From Inonotus obliquus (taxonomy: Eukaryota; Basidiomycota; Agaricomycetes; Hymenochaetales; Hymenochaetaceae): 64,000 nucleotides of DNA. A model generated the notes under the pieces. The model was given only the letters and a program-made list of their open reading frames with translations, searched no databases and was not told the origin of the DNA. Location of the stretch: the NCBI GenBank assembly GCA_032164295.1, contig JAJHTX010000002.1, forward strand, positions 3,162,001 through 3,226,000, given 5' to 3'. The translations under genes were made by a program, and so were the position numbers. Shown here piece after piece: positions 45,233-55,488 of this stretch (positions are counted from its first letter, which is position 1; each line of letters starts with the position of its first letter).

Positions 45233-46299
45233 ATGTCTAACGAAGCACTCGAAGAAGAATTCCAGGTTGGTGTTCGCACAAAATTAACAATCAGTATCTT
45301 TAGAATTAATTTTAGACAGGTCTTGGAGTCAATCTATCCCACAGAACTAACAAGTTGGTGCCTGCGTGGATCTATGCTATCATTGTCGCAGTAAACTGAG
45401 TCCTGTATCTTGCGAAGAAATATCTGAGAGGGAGGTTCAGATCGAAGTAGAGCCCGAAGAACGAATTGATGGAGATGTCGATTGTTGAGTATTCCTCTAA
45501 AATCTAGTGAATGCCTACTCCCACTTATGCATGCCTACTATAGTGAAACTGAACCTCAGAGTCATTTACCCGGAATCATATCCAGAGGTGCTTCCAGAAC
45601 TAATTTTGGAGCCCATGGAAGGTGATCTGGAGCCGAATGAGATTGCTGAACTAAATGACCAACTAATAGGCGTGGTATGAACTACAACTTATGTATTTTG
45701 AATCATTCGGATCGAGATAATCGCTTTTAGGGACGGGAAAACCTAGGAATGGCTATGACATTTACACTCGTTTCGCACTTACGGGAGCAACTGCTGGAGC
45801 TAGTCAAGTCACGATTAGAACGGCAACGAGAGGAAGAGGCGGACAAGGCACGACGGGAGATGGAGGTAAGTCATGTCCGGACTTTTGCTGAGAGGGTCTT
45901 TCACGCGCACTGTTCAGGAGGAAGAAGCGCGAACGAAAGGAACACCTGTGACGATCGAGAGTTTCAAAGCATGGAAGGCGAAGTTCGACAAAGAAATGGC
46001 ACAAAGGAAAACCCGCCAAGAGGAAGAACAGCTTAAGGCACTTACGCCGAAAGAACGAGAAGAGTACAAGAAAGTACAATCCCGGATAACCGGTCAGTGC
46101 TCACCGATCACGAGGCAATCAGACAGGTACTTATGCTCATTTCTCAGGAAAACAACTGTTTGAGAGAAATCGTAATCTCGACGACGAAAACCTGGTGGAA
46201 GAAGACGCAGTCTCCGTTGATATAAGTCAGTATGAGCGCAATCTTGAACGAAAAGAAGAGGAACAACAGGAACGGCTAGAATTCAGCGACAGCGACTGA
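45233..46299 (+). CDS. GIR2: RWD-domain protein GIR2 / RWDD1 (DFRP2)
   Basis: The RWD domain is read as MSNEALEEEFQ, VLESIYPTELT, VQIEVEPEERIDGDVD, LNLRVIYPESYPEVLPELIL and NDQLIGVGRENLGMAMTFTL, including the YPxxYP signature. It is followed by a long charged helix (LERQREEEADKARREMEEEE) and GTPVTIESFKAWKAKFDKEM. This is the conserved DFRP region that binds the GTPase Rbg2/DRG2. Then LTPKEREEYKKVQSRITGKQ and an acidic tail ending in LEFSDSD complete it. In yeast Gir2 binds Gcn1 through its RWD domain and dampens Gcn2 activation. At least five introns are present; that after ELT (near 45355-45390) is unusually short or has an unclear boundary. Confidence 0.9.
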
Positions 46300-46376
46300 T
46301 GTTGGTATTCACTGGTTGTGGTATGCATGAGTGCAGATGTTACATGTAGACTGTGGAGTTACGAAAAGTGTGACAT

Positions 46377-47834
46377 CTACTCAAGATTCAATCGAGGTCG
46401 AGGGAGCTTATCTAGCTTATCTCCTGCCTCACCCTTCACGGGCCTCCATCCGGCTTTCGTAGTCGGATTGCTTCGGTTAGCTGTGTCGGATATTCCTTGG
46501 TTCGGATTCGCTCCGGAATGAGTGTCAGTTTTGGCGGCAACTCCCGCACAAGCAGCGAAAGCATCGGGTTTATAGAGTTTAAGTCGTGATTCAGGCGTTG
46601 CGGGTGGTTGTATCTGCAAAGTATATTAAGCATGGCGAACCACGAGAGCTTCGGATGAGCCTTTCATTCCACTTACTAAGGTCATGTCTTGCAGGTAAGG
46701 TGCTGGTGCTACCGCATTCTGCGCAGCGTAGAACTCAAGGAGTATTGTTAATGCCTCTAAAGTAAACGAATGCCTTAGCAAGGCCGATAGTTTTTTTCAT
46801 GAATGAACTGACCAGCAAGATCCGCTCGTTCGGCCTCGTTGAACTGATAATGCTCAACGATTACCCGAGATGCATCTGGCGAAGAAGGCTTGTTTGTTGG
46901 AGGTGTGGGGAGAGATGCGGAAGGTGCCGATGAAGCGATACGGGCGTCTAGTGATGGTGACTGCTCTCCATCCAGAAAACGGTCGGCGAGGATGTAGCAA
47001 ACTGCAGCTATGATCCGTACATCGAAGAGGAGGCAGAGTACCGTTCGGTAGCTGGTAATCACCGACTCCTTGTGAGTAAACATGAGGTACAGTCCCGTAA
47101 AAGACCTACTCACGAGTCATATGCAATACACCAGGCAGCATCGCACAAGGGATCGTCCTCAGTCGCATAACGTTCAAGCAGATCAACAAGAAGCTCGTGA
47201 GGAATGTCTATAACGAAATCGAAACACAGAGCTTCGAGTAAAGCTGCCTCTGCTGCAAGAATTGCATCTTGACATAGTTGTATTTCCTATCACAGCCGTT
47301 CATATCTAAACGCAAGATCAGCATGATCAAACGGACCTCGTCGGGGATGCGATCTATAACGGTATTGTAAATCTTGCTGTGAAATACTTTTGCGACGTCT
47401 CGTAACTTTCGAACGCATTCCTCTGTTTTGGTTGCGAGAAATATACATCCAGCGGCTATTTCCTTCGGAGAAATATATGAGTAACCGACGGATCGCAGCA
47501 AGTTCCGAAATTAAGTTGAGCCACCTACCTGTCGATGGTAGTCTTCCATACTGAAGCGCATGTAGAACCGATGGAACCAAGTAGCAGCTGTGGTCTGCGC
47601 TGTGGAGGGCCTGCGCTATCTCAGCTATGCCGTATGGGTAGACAAATGACAGACTGACAATTGTAAAGATGCTCCCAAGCGATAAAGGAATTCTATCCCT
47701 CTTGCACGGTCATACAACTCTTTGTCTAGTGAGATGCTGGAAGTGGCTCCAGAGGGCGTAGCCAGCAAAGCAGACGTCGGAAACCTCCACTGAGATGATG
47801 AAGAACTTGCTGCTTGAGGTTGCTCAGCCCCCAT
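46377..47834 (-). CDS. Transcriptional cyclin, cyclin K/T type (CTK2 / Pch1-like)
   Basis: The start MGAEQPQAASSSSSQWRFPT leads into the cyclin box (SISLDKELYDRARGIEFLYR, TTAATWFHRFYMRFSMEDYH, IAAGCIFLATKTEECVRKLR, DVAKVFHSKIY). The second fold reads ALLEALCFDFVIDIPHELLV, ATEDDPLCDAAWCIAYDS and RIIAAVCYILADRFLDGEQS. This arrangement matches the cyclin partners of CDK9/CTK1-type kinases that phosphorylate the RNA polymerase II tail. The C-terminus is Pro/Ser-rich and basic. The frame is open upstream to an ATG at 47957, but 47834 is nearer the usual distance to the cyclin box. Which of CTK2, BUR2/Pch1 or cyclin K it matches cannot be settled by eye. Confidence 0.78.
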
Positions 47835-48038
47835 GTCGATTAATAGAAGTATCTGTGGTACACGGAAGGCAGCAAGTTGTTGGCGGAGCGCGGCGTTGTT
47901 GTCTGTGCGATCAAAGAGCCTTTCTTGATCGCTGCTTATGTCAGCACCACGAAGCATGAGTCAATACACTTCCTGAATCCTAGTCACGTCCTTTTAGAAA
48001 CTGCTGCGAGGCTGCGAGTAGACTACATTCGCTTTACT
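47835..48038. promoter_or_regulatory. Divergent promoter between cyclin and eIF2B-alpha genes
   Basis: About 200 bp separate start codons at 47834 (-) and 48039 (+). If the cyclin begins at 47957, the shared region shrinks to 81 bp. No clear element is seen. Confidence 0.4.
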
Positions 48039-49488
48039 ATGAGTGCCCCACCGTCCCCGATTGAGAGCCGTCGACCTGCCCCGTTCGACATCCATGGCTC
48101 TTATCGACGAATACTTGCAAACGAGAAGGTAAGCCCGCCATTGCCGTCAGATACTCCGTTCTTAATCCATTGATCCAGATTTCCACTCCATTAGCTGCCA
48201 TACTTGCTTTGACGGAGCTCATTGAGCAATCAAATGGTCTGTCATACCGCGCCACTTCTGTGTTATGCGAAATGTTGATATATTGCTCGCATAGCTGGTA
48301 CCATGTTCGAACTGGTGCAGGCACTACACGAAGGCGCTGAGGCTTTGCGCAAGCAGTATACGAACTCTATTAGCATAAACGCTGGCTGCGAACTTTTCAT
48401 CGCCTTTGTGACCCTCTTTCCGCACGAATCTGCTGTGAGTTCTAGTGACCGCGGCCCAAGGCTTCTGGAGATTTACCAGTGGTTGAATCCGACAGGGCTT
48501 TTATGATCTAAAGATCGAGCTGGTAAAACAAGGAAGAAACTACGCAAACGAGGCGCTGTCGTATCGGGAGAAGATTGCGCAGCTAGCACTGGGCTTCATC
48601 AAAGATGGCTCCGTAGTATGTGCTTCTGGAATTTGCTCATGCACTCTCGCTGCTGAAATGCGATGCAGATTCTGACTCATTCGTACTCCCGAGTTGTTAT
48701 GCAAGCCCTTCTTTTGGCTCACAAGCAGAAACGAATATCCGTGTATGTCACAGAGGCAAGACCCCGTGGACTTGGGTGCGTCAGACGCGTTATCGGACAC
48801 TGGTAAGAACCGACTGATCTATACTGTATAGGATTAAAACGCAAGAAGCTCTCACTGCTGCAGGAATTCCATGTACAGTTGTTCTCGATTCTGCTGTTGC
48901 ATATGTAATGGACAAAGTGGATCTTGTCCTTGTCGGCTCGGAAGCAGTGGTAGAAAGTGGGGGCCTGATAAATGCCGTAGGAAGCAACCAAATGGCGATC
49001 ATCGCGAAGGCGGCGAACAAACCAGTTTATGCAATGGCCGAGAGGTGTGCAGATCCGTTTGTTTTTTTGTCCATACAGGCACACCGTTGACTTATCTCAC
49101 CGGGAATGTAGTTACAAGTTCCATCGTCTCTTTCCACTTTCTCAATACGACCTGCCAACACATACGCCTGATGTTCTCTCGTTCCCTCGTCAACCTGAGC
49201 GACCGTCCGTCTCGAAGTTGTCTCCCGTTTCTCCGACACGACTGTCACTCCAAACACATGCGTCATCGCATGCAATTTCCGTCTCGGAATACTCTATGAG
49301 TCCCGAACAAACTCGCTTAAACCCGGAGGTGGACTATACAAGGTGGGGCTGCTTCTTCGGACGCAGCGGAGGCAATGCTAATTATCTTCATATATAGACC
49401 TGACCTGATATCTCTTGTTTTTTCCGACGTCGGCATTCTTACGCCCGAAGGTGTTAGTCAGTATCTTGTGGGAATGTTTGCAGGTTGA
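48039..49488 (+). CDS. GCN3: Translation initiation factor eIF2B subunit alpha (GCN3)
   Basis: The regulatory subunit of eIF2B, which senses phosphorylated eIF2 and so controls translation under stress. The start is [20 protein letters not shown]. Core blocks are [74 protein letters not shown] and [18 protein letters not shown]. Then follow [16 protein letters not shown] sequence, [40 protein letters not shown] and [20 protein letters not shown]. The end reads [20 protein letters not shown] and YLVGMFAG. Between the [10 protein letters not shown] block and NPEVDYT is a Ser/Pro-rich insert of about 45 residues. Several short introns interrupt. It lies near the GIR2 homologue, which acts in the same amino-acid-control pathway. 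Confidence 0.93.
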
Positions 49489-50931
49489 TACATCGGTGAT
49501 GATGTGGGTGCTTTCCAGCCACCTAATTAATTAGCTGTCTTCCATGCGACTACTCTTCATTGTCTAATCCAAGGGTCAGTTTAGCAAGCTAGTGTTGTAT
49601 CGGTCGAAGCGACGATCGGTCATTCTAAAAGTTTCTTGAAACGCTCGGACTGTGCAACGTATGAATGTTCTTTTCACATCAAATTACTTACATGAAACTG
49701 TGGAACACTTCTACATCGAAGGTTAGGGCTGTGCTCAAGCGTAACCGAGATCGGGGCAGTTTGATTAACTTAGCATATTGTATTTGTCTCGGAGCCACAA
49801 GAAAATTTACATTTGGGTGCGTTCTTTTTTAAATGTGTCAATTTAATCGGGTGTCCTGGGACTGAAGGAAGATCTTGTACTTATACTGAGGAGTAAGAGT
49901 CGTTGACGATCAATTGAACTGGTATTTTTACTTTTTTGGCTGATCCCTTTGGATGCATTCGGGAGAGAAGCGGAGGCGGGCCACTTTCTCGGATGATTTA
50001 GAAGGTACGCAGCAGAAGGTTGTCCGTGGCTCGCATTTTCGCATCTCGAACCCGAACCAGGGTAAGAATATCACCATCCCGACGTGCAAAAGAAAGAATT
50101 GAAAAAAGTTGAGAAGGAAAATTACCATGGATATACGATTTTACCACCAGGAACATTTTTGTCGAGACACAGAGTATGAAAGATCTGTAGGAGTAAATCT
50201 GGGCGACGGCGCCGGGCTAAAGTTAAATTTATATTCATAAGCGCCGGGTATGATTTCCAAACGGGGTAAGGCCGTCGGAGGGGGGCAGAAAGACTTGGTG
50301 GTAATTATGTGGCGCCCGTTCATGCAAGCAAGTTGTATGGATGTGAAGAGAGTGAGAATCAATATTGGCGAATGATGATGGGAAGAGAGGAGTGAAGAAT
50401 GACTACCTAATGGGGAAGATGTGATGATCTGCGGTTGCCAAGTTGAGTCGAGGGGATGAAGGACGGCCGGCAGACGCTAAACGTGTCACGGTGACCAACA
50501 CGTTTTACAACCATAAGCGCTTTTTTCGGGCCTTTTTATTTTATTTCTATTTTCTAGGCGTGAGCGATGTGTTATAAGCTCCCCTTTCCATCCATCCCGT
50601 CCTCCTCTCTCCCCCGTCCGACACACATCTCCCGCCAGTCAATGTCTCTTTGAGCCCGTCCACTGCCCCCTCTAATAACTTATATCACAACGCCGTAGCC
50701 TTGACCTAAAGCTCTCTTTGGCCTCTGCGCATATCAGCATCTCATTGCAGTGGCCTGGTGAGTCTACTATCCCGCACTGAGTCTCTCCTTCGCCCACTCA
50801 CTAATCATGGCACGCTCTTCTCCAGTGCGCATCCGTACTTATTACTCTATCTATTGTCTCCCTCGCTTGCTGCTGCGGCTACTGCACCTATCACCTTTGT
50901 CCCCTTTGTTCAACCTGCCACCGTTCCCGCC
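49489..50931. promoter_or_regulatory. 1.4-kb intergenic region: eIF2B-alpha 3' end and promoter / spliced 5' leader of the next gene
   Basis: No gene is seen. From about 50510 to 50660 the plus strand is strongly pyrimidine-rich. A GTGAGT donor at 50758 and a TCCAG acceptor at about 50825 could mark a 5'-UTR intron. It would remove the upstream ATG at 50807. Confidence 0.4.
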
Positions 50932-51561
50932 ATGAGCTCGCCACCGCAAATATTTTTTTCGCCCAACATTAAACATATGGACGAATGGGCCCAGCGAACG
51001 GGTATCCCCCTCACCAGTGCCGAAGCTCTAGGCACGCTCTATGCCCGCGCGAATAATTGGCTTTTGTCTCTCAAGAACACTCTGGTGCGCAATGAAGGGT
51101 TTTACGAGAAGGAGTCAGATCCTCGTATGCTCTTTTCCATCGAATGCCAGCCACCATTCCGATCGTCAGGTGGACTTCCACGAACACCGCCATTCAAGCT
51201 TCAACTGCCTTTACACGCGTCCACCTTTTTCTCTCCGGAGCGTCGGATACAGTGGGAGATGGTCTTTCACAGTGCGCTTTTTCCTGCGATGCGACACTCG
51301 TGTCAGCCCATCGCCGATATTCTGCATCTGTTGCAATGCCTTTTGACTGGCATGCTGGTGCTCGTCAAGGAGGAGGAAGTGCCCGGTGAAGGTGTATGGA
51401 CGACGACGCGTGGGTTACCACCGCCAGAGTGGATAAGCGCGAACGAGGCCATGCTGTTGCAGATTTTTGGGTCGTCACATTACCGCAAATTGTTCCGCGC
51501 CGCGAACGACAAGCGACTCGCGTTCAAAGTGCAGCTCGAATCTCAGGGCTCGCGTCGTTGA
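50932..51561 (+). CDS. Uncharacterised 209-residue protein, single coding exon
   Basis: I do not recognise a domain. The protein starts MSSPPQIFFSPNIKHMDEWA and reads without introns to LAFKVQLESQGSRR. It is helix-rich with a Trp/Phe/Leu-containing core (YARANNWLLSLKNTLVRNEG, SPERRIQWEMVFHSALFPAM, IADILHLLQCLLTGMLVLVK, ANEAMLLQIFGSSHYRKLFR). No signal peptide or membrane segment is clear. The composition and good codon use argue for a real gene. The ATG at 50932 was chosen because the upstream frame begins at a splice-donor GTG, not an ATG. A pyrimidine-rich promoter precedes it and a 1.5-kb gene-free region follows. Confidence 0.7.
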   Translation: MSSPPQIFFSPNIKHMDEWAQRTGIPLTSAEALGTLYARANNWLLSLKNTLVRNEGFYEKESDPRMLFSIECQPPFRSSGGLPRTPPFKLQLPLHASTFFSPERRIQWEMVFHSALFPAMRHSCQPIADILHLLQCLLTGMLVLVKEEEVPGEGVWTTTRGLPPPEWISANEAMLLQIFGSSHYRKLFRAANDKRLAFKVQLESQGSRR

Positions 51562-53063
51562 ACGACTCGAGACCTACGCTCTCCGCGAACACCGAGTTCC
51601 GCTCGCCTTTTGCCCTACCCTTCTCTTTCACGCTCTCCCTGTCTTGCCCCTCATTTAATACTGGAGGAAAGGGCAATATTGTGAAGAATTTATTTGTTGG
51701 CTGGGAAGCCTTCGGACTTCTCAACTTTAAAAATAATCCTAATTTAGCTTCTGCTCTCGACCACGTTTCGTATTATAATCCGTTTTTTTTTCCTCTTATT
51801 TCTTGCCATTCGTGTCTTAACACACATCGCCTCTTTTCTACTGTTCTTGCACCAAGACTTTTCCATTATTTCTCTCGCTCGCAGCTCTGATAGACGGCGT
51901 CAATTATCTCCGCTCTGCATGTCAATCATGTAACTCAAGTATTTTTTTTACAGTCTCGCCTCGTATAATCGTAGTATCGTAGTCGTCATTTTTTATTTCT
52001 TTTCATTAGGTTTCTGTTTAGTGAAAGTAGTTTGTTCAGATGTAAATGTAGTTCAGCTGATCCGCCATTCTACCGTATGCATAAGCATAAGCTACATGCA
52101 CTATGCCACTCTACTTTTATAAAGTACTGTTTCTGCACCCTACCTGATTGCGCATGCGGTTCATATATACTTGGAACACCGTGATTGAAATTGAAATACG
52201 ATTTTGGCGTTCATGTTCTGTTCGTTAATGGAAAGAGATTAGACGTATTTGACGTAGAGCGGCGCTTTGAATGCTGGGATGTGGGACATGGAACTTGAAG
52301 GGAAGCATCGACCTTTTATTTTTATATGTGTATTTACCTATAAAGAATCAGTTGTGGCATATTAATATTGAGAGACCACGAAAGAAGTTGCCACGATGGA
52401 TGGATGGATGGAAGGACAACGGTTCGGGTTCAGACTGTATTACTGTTCTGGGTGCTTACGTTACCTACTATTCATGACCCCTTCCCCTTCCTTCTTTACT
52501 TTTACTTACGACGAGCGTGACGTTCTTGGGATCGTTCCTGTCGTACTCGTTGATGAAGGGAATATTATGTAATTATAGGACGGGATAACGTTTCTGTGTA
52601 TATTTGTATATTTATATCTAGATGGGTGGACGGACGTGCGATTTACAGTGATTCAACCGGGTGTTGGTATGCTGTATGCTGTATGCTAGACTACATAGAG
52701 ACTAATGATGGTTATATGTATGTGTATGTATCCATGTTTGCGTTTATATTGCTGACTTTTTATGCACGATGCACGGCCACGCAGTAAACGGTAGTCGTAA
52801 ACATAAATGGTAAATCGGCATTTGTGAAGCCGATGAATGGACGCGCTCACTCGTTCATTCGTTAGTTCGTTCGTGCAATCGTGCGAGCGTGCGATTGTGT
52901 GGCCGCATACTGTGACACATTGATGGGTACTAGTATTCAGTTGAAGCTATTCAAGTTCAAATCCAATTGGATTTCGAATTCGTCAATTCAATCACCCATT
53001 CACCTACTCGCCCAATCGGTTAGTCGACGATTCATCCAATTAGAATCGAACATTTCTCCCCCG
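51562..53063. other. Gene-poor 1.5-kb region with simple repeats
   Basis: I see no gene. Visible low-complexity elements are four GATG/ATGG units near 52395-52412, a TGCTGTA doublet at 52668-52688, T-rich and TATATT-rich DNA around 52590-52620, and a TTCG/GTTC-rich run at 52850-52900. It marks the passage from the housekeeping block to the repeat-rich end of the window. Confidence 0.4.
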
Positions 53064-53490
53064 TCAAGAACGAATTCGTGTCCAAATAGTAACGGAGAAC
53101 GACAAGCGGGCAGGCGGTATACCGTAACACAACCAGGAGGAGAACCTTACCGGTTGCGATTGGTTCTCCCGTCTTGTCCACCGTGAGTCCGTGGGTCCGT
53201 GGGCTCCGTGGGTTCGAAGGAAAGGAGCCTCTGATTTGATTTGACTTTTGAATGAAATGGCACTGTGACTGTCTAAACCTAACGAGGTAATATGAAGAGT
53301 AAAGATTCAACATTCAGGAACTTCGGTCGGGAGTAATAAGTCAGAACTATATACCTTTTTCGTAAATGCCAGTGCAGTAACCCCATGCAATGAAAAAGAT
53401 ATTTTGGGAGATGGCCACCAGTGCTAGTACTGCGAGTATTAGGACGACAAGTGGTCCTAATCTATAAAGAGTTTCAGTGATTCGATACAT
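53064..53490 (-). CDS. Putative small membrane protein (116 residues), low confidence
   Basis: Exon 1 (53490-53355) starts MYRITETLYRLGPLVVLILA and continues VLALVAISQNIFFIAWGYCT, giving one strong membrane segment at about residues 11-34. An intron (53354-53279, GTATAT to TTAG) joins in frame to LDSHSAISFKSQIKSEAPFL and a short Arg/Ser-rich tail, stop at 53064. No known family is recognised. The second exon lies in a segment that recurs near 60,380-60,430, where the membrane exon is missing. The long upstream DNA shared by both copies would be its promoter. It may be a small lineage-specific gene or a remnant within a repeat. Confidence 0.35.
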
Positions 53491-54190
53491 TACTATAATT
53501 GAATACTTGATCCACTTGATGACTTGATGAAAGATGAAAGATGAGAGAAAGATGAAATGATTGAGCCCTGGAATTGAATGAGGACGGAATAACGAGACAA
53601 GCGATCCCGGACCTGCGCAGAGATCGGAAGATTAGGGTAGTTGAATGAATAGTGAATAGTCACGGTGAATAGGACTAACTAAGACTTTAGCTGAAGCTGA
53701 TGGTTCACGCCCACGTCTTCACGATAGCGCCAACCACGTGGAGAAGACGGGAGTGTGAGAACACATCACAGGGACTCGTGATATGATTTTTAGACGCCGA
53801 AAAAGAACTCGGATTTGCGTTCTTACTATCGCTGGTATTGGTCATAGGCCTAGGGCGGGGAATATCATCAGCCTCTTGGGCGCCGCCGCTCAACGCTTAA
53901 CGCAGACGAACGGTCCAATAACGATGCTGAAACGATCCGCATTAGTTAGCTACATTCTTGTCCGATCCTGTAGCATACGAATGCCTGAGCTAATATTAAT
54001 CTTGGTGAGCACTGAGGCTGAGGATGAATCATGACAATTCAAATGCAGGGTGTATCATGATCACTGATCACGGCGGCGTGATTCGACGTTTGCTGCCAAG
54101 CCACCGAAAAACCAACCTTGTTTTCCTGTGTCAGTTAGATCGTACGAGCGAGAAAGATGTGGACAGTGGAATCGGTGGCCACAAATCGCG
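53160..54190. repeat. Dispersed segment, copy A (uninterrupted)
   Basis: Blocks of this segment recur near 60,360-60,712 and 63,006-63,215. Shared stretches include GTCTTGTCCACCGTG with the following TTGATTTGATTTGA, TTTTTAGACGCCGAAAAAGA, CGCATTAGTTAGCTACATTC and TTGCTGCCAAGCCACCGAAA. About 490 bp of copy A (53,240-53,730) are absent or unalignable in copy B. The site where copy B carries an insertion is intact here (53,939-53,950). Confidence 0.8.
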
Positions 54191-54545
54191 ATATAAGAGG
54201 TGGTCGACGTCTCGACTCGGACGATGTATCCTCTCTCCGATCGTCTAGGATTCCCCACCTCCGAAGTCTACTCGCTTCAACTTACGAGGCCTAGGCGAAC
54301 CGATTTAAATTATAACGAAACGCGTTTCGTGAGTGGTCCTTTTGTATTCTATAACAAGGCACCCGATTTTACGCTTCGCCATGCTTGATCAGAGCAAACG
54401 GAAATCACTCACTGGCAGCTAGAGACGTATGCTTTGAATTCTGTCAATGGCTTTGTTTCCATCGCTGTCATTAGAAACTCTGCAGTTCTCTGAATGAAGT
54501 CAGGGTTTAAGCATATGTATTGATCATAGTGTGATATCAACACAC

Positions 54546-54591
54546 CATAATCCCAGAAAATGGCAACTTGTCTGGAGGTTGTCGGAGGCAT
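54546..54591 (-). pseudogene. Orphan first exon of a NYN-domain gene
   Basis: MPPTTSRQVAIFWDYG, followed by a GTGTG donor, is the standard N-terminal strand of NYN nucleases (VAIFWDYEN). The next exon, which should give ENC and Pro residues, is not found downstream on this strand. The neighbouring intact NYN gene starts in the same way (GVFWDYENC). I read this as a truncated relic, broken just after the first exon. Confidence 0.6.
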
Positions 54592-54924
54592 TACGGAATT
54601 CCAGAAGCAGAAGATAAATGCTGATGTTGAAGTAGAGCCTTTTGCATGGAAGGGCTTGGGACATGTACTGGACTATGGCCAAGGATGGATAATGCTGTTG
54701 ACCGAGGCAATGAGGTGGCTCGCCGCGTTGTCGCCATTGAAGCGTGCGCAAGTGATCATAGTTCAGTCTCAACGCAACTCCAAAATTATCTCCTTTTTCG
54801 GATAACCATAATTGTCGCCTTTGTTTACATATATTTGTCTCCGATTATATATGTACTTTTCGACCTCGCCTCTGGCACTCACGACTCACTCACGACTCCA
54901 AGTCCTGTCTACTTTGACCGAGTA

Positions 54925-55235
54925 CTTCCGCTTCCAACAAATCCGTGAAGTTTTGCTGGCGCACTCGACCGAGTCTTGTTTAGTACGTTCCCCGGCTTGA
55001 CTTTGTATTGCAGGTCGACGTGACGATCTTGAAGGGACTTGTACCCTTGCTCACATCATGATGGTTGTGCTTGCACGATATACACCAGGGCTACAGAGTA
55101 ATTCGTCCATCCCGCAAGTCCCCATACAACAAGATAGGTGAGTAGCAGTGTACTTTGTGAGCAATACTCTTATTCATGTACTGTGTAGCGTGGCAATTCA
55201 AGCCAGCTTTGCCCAGAATTCCGGCTGCAATGGAT
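54925..55235 (+). pseudogene. Inverted partial copy of the neighbouring NYN gene
   Basis: This plus-strand stretch matches minus-strand sequence of the NYN gene at about 56,615-56,945. It includes GCACTCGACCGAGTCTTG, the acceptor TTTGTATTGCAG, TTGTACCCTTG, TTGCACGATAT and a whole intron. The first intron is shortened to about 31 nt, and the exon has gaps that break frame. The copy is therefore not translatable as a NYN protein. Its second intron differs from that of the gene at only two of 51 positions, while the exon between differs at roughly one in four. Confidence 0.75.
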
Positions 55236-55488
55236 ATTTTTATTATCGCTCGCGGTTTATTTGAGTCTGGCTACAATTGGTTACAAATCAATACACAATA
55301 CACAGAGACTCTTTGGCAATAACACAGCACCGTCACATGAGTATTCGTACATATACAAGATTGCTTTCGCAGATCAGTCGACGGATACAAGAAAAGATTG
55401 CAATGATAGTAGAACGATAGCAGGACGAAAGCAGATGAATGGATATTCGAGCTGGGGAGAACAGTTGTTGTGGACGCCGCGTCAACTT

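Noticed and set aside
47835..47957. A longer N-terminus for the cyclin starting at 47957
   Set aside because: The extra 41 residues show no family resemblance, and the ATG at 47834 gives the usual short leader before the cyclin box; not excluded.
50807..50936. An upstream open frame whose TGA overlaps the ATG of the 209-residue protein (ATGA)
   Set aside because: Its ATG lies inside a probable 5'-UTR intron (GTGAGT at 50758 to CCAG at about 50825), so it is likely absent from the mRNA.
53195..53225. GGTTCGAA in the dispersed segment as a tRNA B box
   Set aside because: No A box or foldable acceptor stem lies at the right distance on either strand. In copy A the block also reads as the second exon of the small membrane protein.
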